Shown piece after piece: positions 1 through 8,012 of a stretch of 64,000 nt of DNA; positions within the stretch are counted from its first letter, which is position 1; every line of letters begins with the position of its first letter. Origin of the DNA: a marine actinobacterium PHSC20C1 (GTDB lineage Bacteria > Actinomycetota > Actinomycetes > Actinomycetales > Microbacteriaceae). The stretch lies in contig CH672415.1 of NCBI GenBank assembly GCA_000153145.1, forward strand, positions 2,067,726 to 2,131,725, read 5' to 3'. A program made the translations under genes and the position numbers. Below the pieces are notes generated by a model. That model did not search any database, was not told where the DNA came from, and was given only the letters and a program-made list of their open reading frames with translations.

Positions 1-204
1 TGCGGGATAGTCGCGAGTTTTACGGATGTAGCGCTTCACATCTTTCAGCTCACCGCCGACGGTGCCATTCATGCCGTCTTTGGAGAGGATGATGCGACCG
101 CCGAGCCCGAGGGACTCACAGAGGTCGCGCTGCCACAGCCGCACAGCCTCCGGATCGGCCAGCGGCGTGAACACGTAGAAGAGAAGGATCTTGGGAACAG
201 CCAC
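1..204 (-). CDS. trhO: tRNA uridine(34) hydroxylase TrhO, N-terminal part (runs off left edge)
   Basis: The first 68 residues are visible. The segment [13 protein letters not shown] matches the conserved N-terminal motif of the rhodanese-domain TrhO/YceA family, which makes 5-hydroxyuridine at the tRNA wobble position. The catalytic rhodanese domain lies outside the window. The GTG start is chosen because a -10-like TAAACT sits exactly 6 nt upstream (211-216), pointing to a leaderless message. The promoter overlaps the end of the gene upstream on the same strand. Confidence 0.85.
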   Translation of the reverse strand, partial: MAVPKILLFYVFTPLADPEAVRLWQRDLCESLGLGGRIILSKDGMNGTVGGELKDVKRYIRKTRDYPA

Positions 205-210
205 AGGGCA

Positions 211-216
211 AGTTTA
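211..216 (-). promoter_or_regulatory. Leaderless -10 box of trhO (TAAACT)
   Basis: Read on the minus strand, TAAACT is followed by 6 nt and then the GTG start at 204. Confidence 0.5.
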
Positions 217-660
217 CGGCTGTTGGCTGGGTGCGGAGCCCGGGGTGTGCGGATCGTCGGGGTTGGGGTCGTCGTCGGGGTTGGGATTCTCATCCGGATG
301 CTCAATCGAACTCTCAGCACGGCGCTCGCGTTCTGCGAGCATGTGCGCGTAAGCAATTCGAATGCGGGCAGGGTGGAGCAGCTCGTCCATGACGATGTCG
401 CGAAAGTTCAGCCCCGCTTCGGGGAAAATGCGCCCCCAGGTGCGTGCTGTCCACGCCGCCTCGGTGATCGTTACCGCAATGGCGTAGACAATGATGAGCT
501 CAGGATGTGCCGTCGAATTTAGCAGGATGAGAAGCACCACGCCGGTGGTCACGCCTAGGACGGCGAAGGTGCGGGGGAGTCGGATTTCGGGGGTGCGTGC
601 GTTGCTCAGTCCTACCCCGGCAACGATGCCAATGGCGAGAAAGATGAGGAACCAGAACAT
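214..660 (-). CDS. Small membrane protein with acidic Asn-Pro-Asp tail
   Basis: 148 residues, function not recognised. Two hydrophobic helices (about residues 2-20 and 31-50) are followed by a further hydrophobic stretch (54-66), then a soluble domain with WTARTWGRIFPEAGLNF. The last 30 residues are a low-complexity acidic tail with NPDDDPNPDD repeats. The start codon overlaps the stop of the tiny upstream ORF by one base (TGATG), which suggests translational coupling. Codon third positions are GC-rich as in neighbouring genes. Confidence 0.75.
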   Translation of the reverse strand: MFWFLIFLAIGIVAGVGLSNARTPEIRLPRTFAVLGVTTGVVLLILLNSTAHPELIIVYAIAVTITEAAWTARTWGRIFPEAGLNFRDIVMDELLHPARIRIAYAHMLAERERRAESSIEHPDENPNPDDDPNPDDPHTPGSAPSQQP

Positions 661-767
661 CAGTTGGTACCACCGCGGCGCAGGGGCGTGAAGGCGGGAA
701 CGTGAACCTTCGCATCGAGGGCGCCGGCAAAGAGACCGGCGTCGATCGCGCCGATGAAGGAGACCAT
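660..767 (-). CDS. 35-residue leaderless small protein
   Basis: Begins MVSFIGAIDAGLFAGALDAK and ends in a basic tail. Three points support it as real: a -10-like TATGCT lies exactly 6 nt before the ATG; its TGA overlaps the ATG of the next gene by one base; and its codons have strongly GC-biased third positions. No known family is recognised. It may be a functional microprotein or a translated leader for the membrane protein downstream. Confidence 0.5.
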   Translation of the reverse strand: MVSFIGAIDAGLFAGALDAKVHVPAFTPLRRGGTN

Positions 768-773
768 GAGGGA

Positions 774-779
774 AGCATA
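774..779 (-). promoter_or_regulatory. Leaderless -10 box (TATGCT)
   Basis: TATGCT on the minus strand ends 6 nt before the ATG at 767. Confidence 0.5.
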
Positions 780-870
780 GTCAGCAGCCCTTCGGTCGGC
801 GTGCGCGCATCCCTGCAGCAGCTCAACCGGGATAGCGAACCGCGGTCCAGCCGGTGCTGATTGAGAGCGC

Positions 871-884
871 GTGAGAGCGCTCTC
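871..884 (+). promoter_or_regulatory. LacI-family operator O1
   Basis: GTGAGAGCGCTCTC contains the perfect palindrome GAGAGCGCTCTC. It resembles the TGGGAGCGCTCCCA operator of the actinobacterial cellobiose repressor CebR. It abuts the -35 hexamer at 885. Confidence 0.8.
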
Positions 885-914
885 TTGACAACCACATAGA
901 CGGTCACCTAGGGT
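885..914 (+). promoter_or_regulatory. Promoter of the beta-glucoside operon
   Basis: A consensus -35 TTGACA (885-890) is followed after 18 nt by TAGGGT (909-914). It sits between the two operators, so a bound repressor would block polymerase. Confidence 0.65.
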
Positions 915-927
915 AACTCTCATACTC

Positions 928-943
928 GTGAGAGCGCTCTCAC
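928..943 (+). promoter_or_regulatory. LacI-family operator O2
   Basis: GTGAGAGCGCTCTCAC is a perfect 16-bp palindrome just after the predicted transcription start, 57 bp centre-to-centre from O1 if the 12-bp cores are compared. The natural ligand is the LacI-type protein encoded at 5804. Confidence 0.85.
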
Positions 944-1020
944 AGAATTCCAGCAGAGCGATACGAGGATCACCACATCCCATCTAGGCACCACCCGCAC
1001 GTACACACAAAGGAGTGACC

Positions 1021-2298
1021 GTGAAGCGTTTCCCGCGCACCAAAATGGCTGCAGTCGTCGCCGGCGCAGCATCCATCGCCCTCATCACCACAGGCTGTTC
1101 GGCAGGCACCGACTCAGGTTCGTCGGCCGGCGGTGACGTCACACTGACAGTCGCCACCTTCAACGAATTCGGATACGACGACCTCTTCGCAAAGTACGAA
1201 GAAGCCAACCCGAACGTGACTATCAAGCACAAGAAGGCCGCAACCTCGAACGAGGCGCGCGACAACCTCACTACCCGCCTCGCAGCCGGTAGTGGACTCA
1301 GCGACGTCGAAGCCATCGAAGTCGACTGGCTGCCTGAACTCTTGCAGTATTCGAACCAATTCATCGACTTGGCTTCGGCCGACGTCGACGGTCGCTGGCT
1401 CGACTGGAAAGAAAAGGCAGCAACGGATGCCGATGGCCGCCTCATCGGGTATGGCACAGACATCGGACCAGAGGCTGTCTGCTACCGCTCCGACCTCTTT
1501 GAAGCAGCCGGACTGCCGACCGATCGCGCTGAAGTTGCTGACATGCTCGGAACAAGCTGGGACAGCTACTACGCTGCCGGCGAGAAGTTCGCATCAGCTG
1601 GCACGAACGTCCCCTGGTTCGACTCTGCCGGAGCAACTTGGCAGGGTGTCGTCAACCAGCTCGAAAACGCCTACGAGGAAAATGACGGTACCGTCATTGC
1701 CACTGAGAACCCCGAAGTGCGCGAAGCGTACGACGATGTTCTTGACGCAAGCAGCACGCTATCCGCGCACCTCTCGCAGTGGAGCGACGACTGGACCGCA
1801 AGCTTCCAGAATGACGGCTTCGCGACCATGCTCTGCCCGGGTTGGATGCTCGGCGTAATCTCCGGAAACGCCGACGGCGTCGCTGGGTGGGACATCGCAG
1901 ACACGTTCCCCGGTGGCGGCGGCAACTGGGGCGGTTCGTACCTGACCGTTCCGACTCAGTCGAAGCACCAGGAAGAAGCGCAGAAGCTCGCAGCGTGGCT
2001 CACCGCTCCTGAGCAGCAGCTCAGTGCGTTTGCTTCGAAGGGAACCTTCCCCAGCCAGATCGACGCTCTCGCGAGCGACGAACTTCTTGGTGCAACGAAC
2101 GAGTTCTTCAACAATGCGCCGACTGGTGAGATCCTCGCCAACCGGGCCGCAGCCGTCTCTGTAACTCCGTTCAAGGGCGCGAAGTACTTCGCCATCAACG
2201 ACGCCATGCAACAGGCGATCACTCGGGTTGAAGATGGCCTGATGTCGGCTGATGAGTCTTGGGCTCAGTTCGAGACCGACGTAAAGTCGCTCGGCTAA
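1021..2298 (+). CDS. Sugar ABC transporter solute-binding lipoprotein (CebE-like)
   Basis: Family 1 extracellular sugar-binding protein anchored to the outer face of the membrane. The N-terminus VKRFPRTK, a hydrophobic stretch and the lipobox TTGC form a lipoprotein signal. The GTG at 1021 is preferred because AGGAG (1011-1015) sits 5 nt upstream; a GTG at 1015 overlaps that site. First gene of an operon with two permeases and a GH1 beta-glucosidase, behind two LacI operators, so beta-glucosides or cellobiose are the probable ligands. Ligand identity is inferred from context. Confidence 0.9.
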   Translation: MKRFPRTKMAAVVAGAASIALITTGCSAGTDSGSSAGGDVTLTVATFNEFGYDDLFAKYEEANPNVTIKHKKAATSNEARDNLTTRLAAGSGLSDVEAIEVDWLPELLQYSNQFIDLASADVDGRWLDWKEKAATDADGRLIGYGTDIGPEAVCYRSDLFEAAGLPTDRAEVADMLGTSWDSYYAAGEKFASAGTNVPWFDSAGATWQGVVNQLENAYEENDGTVIATENPEVREAYDDVLDASSTLSAHLSQWSDDWTASFQNDGFATMLCPGWMLGVISGNADGVAGWDIADTFPGGGGNWGGSYLTVPTQSKHQEEAQKLAAWLTAPEQQLSAFASKGTFPSQIDALASDELLGATNEFFNNAPTGEILANRAAAVSVTPFKGAKYFAINDAMQQAITRVEDGLMSADESWAQFETDVKSLG

Positions 2299-2311
2299 CT
2301 AGCAACACCTC

Positions 2312-2351
2312 GGTGGTCGGGCCTCGGGCAAGTCTCGATGGCTCGACCACC
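2312..2351 (+). other. Intercistronic hairpin after the binding-protein gene
   Basis: GGTGGTCGGGC (2312-2322) can pair with GCTCGACCACC (2341-2351) over 11 bp with one mismatch. There is no T-run. Such a hairpin would protect the upstream mRNA or limit read-through to the permeases. Confidence 0.55.
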
Positions 2352-2406
2352 GCTTCTCGACCTCCACTGCTCGACCAGCGTGCGCACCACCGCTGCTCGA
2401 CCTCCG
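2341..2406 (+). repeat. Degenerate 14-bp direct repeats in the operon spacer
   Basis: TCGACC recurs at 2343, 2357, 2371 and 2397 within near-identical units such as GCTCGACCACCGCT and TCTCGACCTCCACT. The spacer then becomes rich in CCACCAC. Function unknown. Confidence 0.55.
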
Positions 2407-2477
2407 TGCCGTCGGCACCTGGCCACTGCGCGCCCCACCACCACGCGCCCCACCACCGCGAAACGTAAGGACAACCG

Positions 2478-3452
2478 ATGACCGCCGCGATCGACGTGGA
2501 TGCCCGGAGCCTCCGCCGCATTGCCCGCAATCACCGCCTCAACCGGTGGGATGTGCGCTTCTCCCCATACCTCTACATCTCGCCATTCTTCATTCTGTTT
2601 GCGCTTGTCGGGCTCTTCCCCCTGCTGTACACGGCCTGGGTCTCGGTGCATGACTGGAACCTGATTGGCGGTCAAGGCGACTTTGTCGGAATCGACAATT
2701 ACGTCACCGTACTCAGCCAGCCCTACTTCTGGACCTCGCTGCGCAACACCTTCAGCATCTTCCTCTTCTCCAGCGTTCCGCAGGTACTTCTCGCGATGGG
2801 CATCGCCGCCTTCCTTGACTACAACTTGCGTGCGAAGACACTGTGGCGCATGGGCGTGCTCCTGCCCTACGTCGTCGCCCCTGTGGCGGTCGCCCTCATC
2901 TTCAGCAACCTTTTCGGGGACCGATTCGGACTGATCAACGAACTCCTCGGCGGCATTGGCATCGACGCCATCCGCTGGCACGTTGATGTCATCCCGAGCC
3001 ACCTTGCGATCGCCACCATGGTCAACTTCCGTTGGACCGGCTACACCACCCTCATCTTCCTTGCCGCCATGCAGGCCATTCCCCGCGACTACTACGAGGC
3101 CGCGATTATCGATGGTGCCAATCGACTGCGCACTTTCTGGTCGATCACTGTTCCGCTGCTGCGCCCCGTGATCATCTTCGTCATCATCACCTCAACCATC
3201 GGCGGACTGCAGATTTTCGATGAACCTCGGATGTTTGACCAAGCTGGCCAGGGCGGAGCCAACCGACAGTGGCAGACGCTCACTCTCTACATCTATGAAC
3301 TCGGGTGGGGCCAGCGCAACTTTGGGCGTGCGTCTGCCGTGGCCTGGCTGCTCTTTCTCGTGATTATTGTGATCGCCATTCTGAACTTCGTGATCACCCG
3401 CAGAATTGCCGGCTCCACTGAACGACGTATCCGCACGAAGGGCAAGCGATGA
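2478..3452 (+). CDS. Sugar ABC transporter permease (MalF/CebF type)
   Basis: 324-residue inner-membrane permease with six predicted transmembrane helices. The ATPase-coupling EAA loop is visible as EAAIIDGANRLRTFWSITVP. AAGGA (2467-2471) supports the ATG. It overlaps the next permease by four bases (ATGA), so the pair is probably co-translated. No ATPase gene lies in the operon; in related actinobacteria a shared MsiK-type ATPase encoded elsewhere energises such importers. Confidence 0.92.
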   Translation: MTAAIDVDARSLRRIARNHRLNRWDVRFSPYLYISPFFILFALVGLFPLLYTAWVSVHDWNLIGGQGDFVGIDNYVTVLSQPYFWTSLRNTFSIFLFSSVPQVLLAMGIAAFLDYNLRAKTLWRMGVLLPYVVAPVAVALIFSNLFGDRFGLINELLGGIGIDAIRWHVDVIPSHLAIATMVNFRWTGYTTLIFLAAMQAIPRDYYEAAIIDGANRLRTFWSITVPLLRPVIIFVIITSTIGGLQIFDEPRMFDQAGQGGANRQWQTLTLYIYELGWGQRNFGRASAVAWLLFLVIIVIAILNFVITRRIAGSTERRIRTKGKR

Positions 3453-4294
3453 AAAAGAAGCAACAGGGCGGCGGCCACGACCGGCGCCCCGGGTTCTGGG
3501 TTTACGGAATCCTGATCGCCGTGCTCTTCGGCTCCGCATTCCCCATCTGGTGGTCGTTTCTGATCGGTAGTCAGGACGCTGCTGCAATCAACAAAAGCGG
3601 CATCAACTGGATTCCGGGCGGCAACTTCCTCGCCAACGCCGCCACAGTGATCGACACCGTCCCGTTCTGGACAGCGCTCATGAACAGCATCATTGTCTCT
3701 TCCAGTGTTGCGCTCAGTGTCGTGGTGTTTTCGACCCTCGCAGGCTATGCCTTCGCGAAGCTGAAGTTTCGCGGAAGAGAAGGGTTGCTGATCTTCGTCA
3801 TCGCGACCATGGCCGTGCCGACGCAACTGGGCATCGTTCCCTTGTTCATCGTCATGTCCCGCCTCGGCTGGACGGGAAGCCTCTGGGCGGTCATCGCGCC
3901 CGCCATGGTCACCGCCTTCGGTGTGTTTTGGATGACCCAGTACCTGCGCGACGCGCTTCCTGACGAACTCATTGAGGCGGTTCGTATGGATGGGGCATCG
4001 ATGATCGGAAGCTTCTGGCACGTTGGTCTCCCTGCCGCGCGCCCGGCCGCAGCCATGCTTGCCCTCTTTACCTTCATCGCCACGTGGACAAACTTCTTCT
4101 GGCCCTTCATCGTGCTTGATCCCGGCAACCCAACGCTGCCCGTCGCGCTGCAACAGTTGCAGGCCGCCCACTACGTCGACTACTCGCTTGTGCTTTCCGG
4201 CGTCGTGCTCTCGATCATCCCGCTGGTCCTCGTCTTCATCTTCCTCGGCAAGCAACTGGTTGCCGGAATCATGCAGGGCGCGGTCAAGGGATGA
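3449..4294 (+). CDS. Sugar ABC transporter permease (MalG/CebG type)
   Basis: 281 residues with the carbohydrate-permease EAA loop EAVRMDGASMIGSFWHVGLP near the C-terminal third. It forms the second membrane subunit with the product of 2478. The basic N-terminus (MKKKQQGGGHDRR) precedes the first helix, consistent with a cytoplasmic N-terminus. Its stop overlaps an in-frame ATG of the glucosidase gene (ATGA). Confidence 0.92.
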   Translation: MKKKQQGGGHDRRPGFWVYGILIAVLFGSAFPIWWSFLIGSQDAAAINKSGINWIPGGNFLANAATVIDTVPFWTALMNSIIVSSSVALSVVVFSTLAGYAFAKLKFRGREGLLIFVIATMAVPTQLGIVPLFIVMSRLGWTGSLWAVIAPAMVTAFGVFWMTQYLRDALPDELIEAVRMDGASMIGSFWHVGLPAARPAAAMLALFTFIATWTNFFWPFIVLDPGNPTLPVALQQLQAAHYVDYSLVLSGVVLSIIPLVLVFIFLGKQLVAGIMQGAVKG

Positions 4295-4332
4295 CCGTGC
4301 ACGAGTTTTCGACAGTGACAAAGAATGAGGAC

Positions 4333-5748
4333 ATGACTATTTCAGCCCCCCGCGTCTTCCCCGCAGGATTCCTTTTTGGTGCGGCGACTGCTGCCTACCA
4401 AATAGAGGGGGCGACCCATGAGGATGGTCGAACAGATTCGATCTGGGATACTTTCAGTCGTGTTCCCGGGGCCGTGATCAACGGAGAGAGTGGCGAGAAC
4501 GCGTGCGATCACTACCACCGCTATCGCGATGATGTGGCCCTGATGAAGGACCTGGGGTTGCAGACCTACCGCTTCTCAACGTCGTGGTCGCGCGTGCAGC
4601 CAGACGGCGGCCCGGTCAATCCGAAGGGGATCGACTTCTATTCGCGCCTCGTCGATGAGCTGCTCGCTGCGGGAATCAAGCCGTGGCTGACCCTGCACCA
4701 CTGGGACCTCCCTCAGGCGCTCGAAGAAAAGGGTGGTTGGGCGAATCGCGACACGTCATTCCTCTTCCGTGACTATGCACTCAATGTGCACGATGCCCTT
4801 GGCGACCGTGTCGACGTGTGGACGACACTCAATGAGCCGTGGTGCTCCTCCTTCCTCAGCTACACGGCCGGCGTTCATGCCCCAGGCCGCCAAAGCAAAC
4901 AGGCAGGGCTCGCCGCAGGTCATCACCTCCTGTTGGGTCACGGTCTTGCTGTCGAAGCGCTGCGTGAACGCGACCCGAAACTTGAGCTCGGCATCACTCT
5001 CAACCTGACTGTTGCGAAGCCCGTCGATCCGGCTAGCCCCGGCGATGTGGATGCCGCCCGTCGCATCGACGGACAGTTCAACAGGTTCTTCCTCGACCCC
5101 ATTTTCCGCGGAGCGTACCCGGACGATCTGCTGCAGGATGTTGCGGGCCTTGGTCTCACCGAAGTCATTCACGACGGCGACCTCGCCCAGATCGCGCAGC
5201 CGATCGACGCTTTGGGCGTGAATTACTATCACGGCGAGTTGGTCAGCGACCGGCCAGCCGAGCATCCGCTTCTGGGGGAAGCGCCAACCGACCGGGCAAC
5301 AAGCTCTCCGTTCCCCGCGGCCGATGGCGTCTTTAACCACCCGCAGGGACTCCCGTTGACCGCAATGAACTGGGAAGTGCAGCCCGACGGGCTGCGCGAA
5401 CTCTTGGCTCGAGTCGACAAGGAATACGCTCGGCCGGCAGGCACGAAGCTCTTCGTCACCGAAAATGGCGCCGCCTACGACGACACCGTTGACTCAGATG
5501 GTGGCGTTCGGGATGTCGAACGAACCGAGTTCTTGCAGACACACTTGGGTGCCATCCTCGACGCCATCGCTGAAGGAGTTGACGTGCACGGCTACTTCTA
5601 CTGGTCGCTGCTCGACAACTTCGAGTGGGCGTGGGGATACGAAAAGCGTTTCGGTATTGTGCGAGTCGACTACGAAACGCAGGAACGCACGATTAAGGAC
5701 AGCGGGTTGGCCTACGCCAAGATCATTCGCGACCGGGCTCTGTCCTAG
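4333..5748 (+). CDS. Beta-glucosidase, glycoside hydrolase family 1
   Basis: Cytoplasmic GH1 enzyme hydrolysing imported beta-glucosides to glucose. The family opening FPAGFLFGAATAAYQIEG follows shortly after the chosen start. The acid/base Glu168 is in TLNEPW and the nucleophile Glu377 in FVTENGAAY; DNFEWAWGYEKRFG is the usual C-terminal substrate-site motif. An in-frame ATG at 4291 overlaps the permease stop and would add 14 residues; the start at 4333 fits family length better. About 471 residues, normal for GH1. Confidence 0.93.
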   Translation: MTISAPRVFPAGFLFGAATAAYQIEGATHEDGRTDSIWDTFSRVPGAVINGESGENACDHYHRYRDDVALMKDLGLQTYRFSTSWSRVQPDGGPVNPKGIDFYSRLVDELLAAGIKPWLTLHHWDLPQALEEKGGWANRDTSFLFRDYALNVHDALGDRVDVWTTLNEPWCSSFLSYTAGVHAPGRQSKQAGLAAGHHLLLGHGLAVEALRERDPKLELGITLNLTVAKPVDPASPGDVDAARRIDGQFNRFFLDPIFRGAYPDDLLQDVAGLGLTEVIHDGDLAQIAQPIDALGVNYYHGELVSDRPAEHPLLGEAPTDRATSSPFPAADGVFNHPQGLPLTAMNWEVQPDGLRELLARVDKEYARPAGTKLFVTENGAAYDDTVDSDGGVRDVERTEFLQTHLGAILDAIAEGVDVHGYFYWSLLDNFEWAWGYEKRFGIVRVDYETQERTIKDSGLAYAKIIRDRALS

Positions 5749-5791
5749 CGGGCGAGTCTGCACTATGGAGAGGGCACCTCGTGTGCACAAA

Positions 5792-5797
5792 TAGACT
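5792..5797 (+). promoter_or_regulatory. Leaderless -10 box of the LacI-type repressor gene (TAGACT)
   Basis: TAGACT ends 6 nt before the ATG at 5804, so the repressor has its own promoter. Confidence 0.5.
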
Positions 5798-5803
5798 GGG
5801 GCT

Positions 5804-6832
5804 ATGACAGCCTCAGTGCGCCAGACGCGCCCCGCGCAGCCCACCTTGGAGATGGTGGCTGCGGAGGCAGGGGTGTCGCGGGCGACCGTGAGTCGCGTGG
5901 TGAATGGATCGACGAAGGTGAACCCGGAGATCGTCGCCGCGGTAAATGCAGCTGTCGAACTTCTTCACTACCTACCTAACCGTGCCGCTCGCTCGCTCGC
6001 GAACCGCCGAACTCAGGCTCTTGCCCTCGTTGTGCCTGAGGACATGACCCGATTTTTCGGAGACCCTTACTTTGCGGCGATCGTTCAAGGGATCACTCGT
6101 CGCCTTGATGAGAGTGATTACACGCTCAATCTGCTCGTCGCATCGAGCGACCCTCAACACAAAACAATGCGCTATCTGCGCTCGGGCAGCGCTGACGGAG
6201 CCCTAATCATCTCGCACCACACCGGCGATGATTTCGTGGCTGAACTCGAGACAACCATGCCGGTCGTCTTCGGTGGGCGCCCCGAGGATGATAGCGACAC
6301 GGATGCCTATTTCGTCGACGTCGACAACGCCGAGGGTGCCGAGACGGGCACCCAGCATCTTGTAGACATCGGTCGTCGTCGTATCGGCTCGATCACCGGA
6401 CCCGTCGACATGTCCGCCGGTATTGACCGCTTTACCGGGTTCCTCCGCACTCTCACTCGTGCGGGTCTCGCCACGGATGCAATCGAGCACGCCGACTTTT
6501 CGGTCGCCGGTGCTGCAGCAGCCACCCGCAAGCTGCTCGAGCGCTGCCCTGACATCGACGCCCTCTTCGTAGCGAGCGATCTCATGGCAACAGGGGTGCT
6601 TGACGTGCTGCGCGAACAGGGGCGGGTCGTACCGAGGGATGTTGCCATCGTTGGTTTTGATGACAGCCCGGCTGCGGCATCCGCTGCCGTGCCTCTCACG
6701 ACGGTGAGTCAGCCGTCTGAAGAGATGGGCTTCGCCATGGCGGACACACTGCTGCGGCTGCTGAGTGGAGACACGACCGTTCCGCACCGCACCATCATGC
6801 CGACGTACCTTGTGGTGCGCGACTCGGCGTAG
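5804..6832 (+). CDS. LacI-family repressor of the beta-glucoside operon
   Basis: 342 residues. The N-terminal helix-turn-helix and hinge helix read VSRATVSRVVNGSTKVNP and YLPNRAARSLANRRT, typical of LacI/CebR. The rest is a periplasmic-binding-protein-like effector domain. It directly follows the operon whose promoter carries two GAGAGCGCTCTC operators, the expected target. The effector is probably a beta-glucoside or cellobiose (inference). Confidence 0.92.
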   Translation: MTASVRQTRPAQPTLEMVAAEAGVSRATVSRVVNGSTKVNPEIVAAVNAAVELLHYLPNRAARSLANRRTQALALVVPEDMTRFFGDPYFAAIVQGITRRLDESDYTLNLLVASSDPQHKTMRYLRSGSADGALIISHHTGDDFVAELETTMPVVFGGRPEDDSDTDAYFVDVDNAEGAETGTQHLVDIGRRRIGSITGPVDMSAGIDRFTGFLRTLTRAGLATDAIEHADFSVAGAAAATRKLLERCPDIDALFVASDLMATGVLDVLREQGRVVPRDVAIVGFDDSPAAASAAVPLTTVSQPSEEMGFAMADTLLRLLSGDTTVPHRTIMPTYLVVRDSA

Positions 6833-6874
6833 GTCCGCTGGGCCGACGCGTGGAGCGTTATCGGTGGCGGCGCG

Positions 6875-6880
6875 TAGCCT
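6875..6880 (+). promoter_or_regulatory. Leaderless -10 box (TAGCCT)
   Basis: TAGCCT ends 6 nt before the ATG at 6887. Confidence 0.5.
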
Positions 6881-6886
6881 AGCTTT

Positions 6887-7822
6887 ATGACTTTCGCGCT
6901 CTCCGCCGTCGAGCCTGTGCGCACAAGTTACGCGCCAGGTCGTCCGGTCGACGTGCGCGCAACCCTGCAACCGCTCAAGCGCGGTGCTGGCGATCCAACC
7001 ATGCAGACGGATACCGCGGGCACGTGGCGAACCATGCTCACGCCCGCTGGCCCGGCCACCCTTCTTCTCGCGCAGCACCGATCGCAAGTCGAGTGCACTG
7101 CGTGGGGTGCCGGAGCGGAATGGGCGATTGAGAGTGTTCCCGAGTTGTTGGGGGAGGGCGATGACTGGAGCGACTTCGATATTTCGTCTCTGCCGTTCGC
7201 CGCGGAAGCCCAGCGCCAGAACCCCGGTCTGCGCCTGACCCGCACGAAGCTCGTGTTTGAGGCGCTCGTGATGGCAATTCTGGAGCAGAAAGTTACCGGA
7301 ATTGAGGCGAAGCGCGGGTGGCGAACCCTCGTCACAAAGCATGGCTCGCCAGCCCCTGGGCCCTCGCCGGCCGGGATGCGGGTTGTGCCGACACCGAAGG
7401 GTTGGGCAAGGATTCCTTCGTGGGAGTGGCACCGCGCTGGAGTCGGACCACAGCGCTCGGCGACCGTAATGCGTGCGACGCAAGTGGCGGCATCCCTCGA
7501 GCGCACCGCCGAATGGGGACGTGGCGGGACACGAGTTGAGGCTGCTCTGCGGTCAATCGTGGGAGTTGGGGTGTGGACGGCTGCCGAAACGATGCAACGC
7601 TCCCACGCCGACCCCGATAGCCCCAGTGTCGGCGACTATCACCTTGCAGCGGTCGTGGGTTGGGCGCTGATTGGCGAACCTGTTGACGATGAGCGGATGC
7701 TCGAATTGCTCGAGCCTTGGCGCGGCCACCGCCAGCGCGTGGTGCGACTCATCACGGCATCTGGGTTCCGCAAGCCCAGTTTTGGGCCGCGGATGACGAT
7801 CCAGGATCACCGCGGGCATTAG
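6887..7822 (+). CDS. AlkA-like DNA-3-methyladenine glycosylase
   Basis: 311-residue member of the HhH-GPD base-excision superfamily. The N-terminal part resembles the AlkA-type beta domain. LVFEALVMAILEQKVT begins the helical domain, and the helix-hairpin-helix reads LRSIVGVGVWTAAETMQR. The catalytic Asp follows in SVGDYHLAAVVGW. It would excise alkylated purines from DNA in the cytoplasm. The leaderless start supports the ATG chosen. Confidence 0.85.
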   Translation: MTFALSAVEPVRTSYAPGRPVDVRATLQPLKRGAGDPTMQTDTAGTWRTMLTPAGPATLLLAQHRSQVECTAWGAGAEWAIESVPELLGEGDDWSDFDISSLPFAAEAQRQNPGLRLTRTKLVFEALVMAILEQKVTGIEAKRGWRTLVTKHGSPAPGPSPAGMRVVPTPKGWARIPSWEWHRAGVGPQRSATVMRATQVAASLERTAEWGRGGTRVEAALRSIVGVGVWTAAETMQRSHADPDSPSVGDYHLAAVVGWALIGEPVDDERMLELLEPWRGHRQRVVRLITASGFRKPSFGPRMTIQDHRGH

Positions 7823-7891
7823 CGACCCAAAGGCGCTGCAGCTTGCGCCCACGCGTTCCGCGTTTGTGGAATGTGGGTAGTGGCGAGCCGT

Positions 7892-7917
7892 GGTGTCTCC
7901 GACCAATGGGAGATACC
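7892..7917 (+). other. Intergenic inverted repeat
   Basis: GGTGTCTCC pairs with GGAGATACC around an 8-nt loop (one G-T pair). No T-run follows. The rest of the gap 7823-8000 shows nothing recognisable. Confidence 0.35.
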
Positions 7918-8000
7918 AACACGGCCCACCAGCGGAAGCCGCGATCTGGTCGGCTCCAGCTCTGACGCAAACGACAGCAGCGAAACACGACATCGCGCCA

Positions 8001-8006
8001 TAAGCT
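8001..8006 (+). promoter_or_regulatory. Leaderless -10 box (TAAGCT)
   Basis: TAAGCT ends 6 nt before the ATG at 8013. Confidence 0.5.
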
Positions 8007-8012
8007 GGAACC

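Noticed and set aside
2295..3002. 235-codon antisense frame across the operon spacer and permease
   Set aside because: No family resemblance and full overlap with a permease gene; the spacer repeats inflate the open frame.
3293..4321. 342-codon antisense frame over the permease genes
   Set aside because: Product is highly charged and matches nothing; the plus-strand permeases have clear motifs.
4291..4332. Upstream ATG as glucosidase start
   Set aside because: It overlaps the permease stop attractively, but the ribosome-binding site would abut the codon with no spacing and the added 14 residues are not typical of GH1 enzymes; kept only as an alternative.
6203..7483. 426-codon antisense frame over the LacI-type and glycosylase genes
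   Set aside because: It spans two well-supported genes on the other strand and its product is Arg/His-rich low-quality sequence.
7819..8001. 60-codon minus-strand ORF in the gap before the EEP gene
   Set aside because: No ribosome-binding site, no -10 box at the 6-nt spacing, no recognisable domain, and it overlaps the leaderless promoter of 8013.
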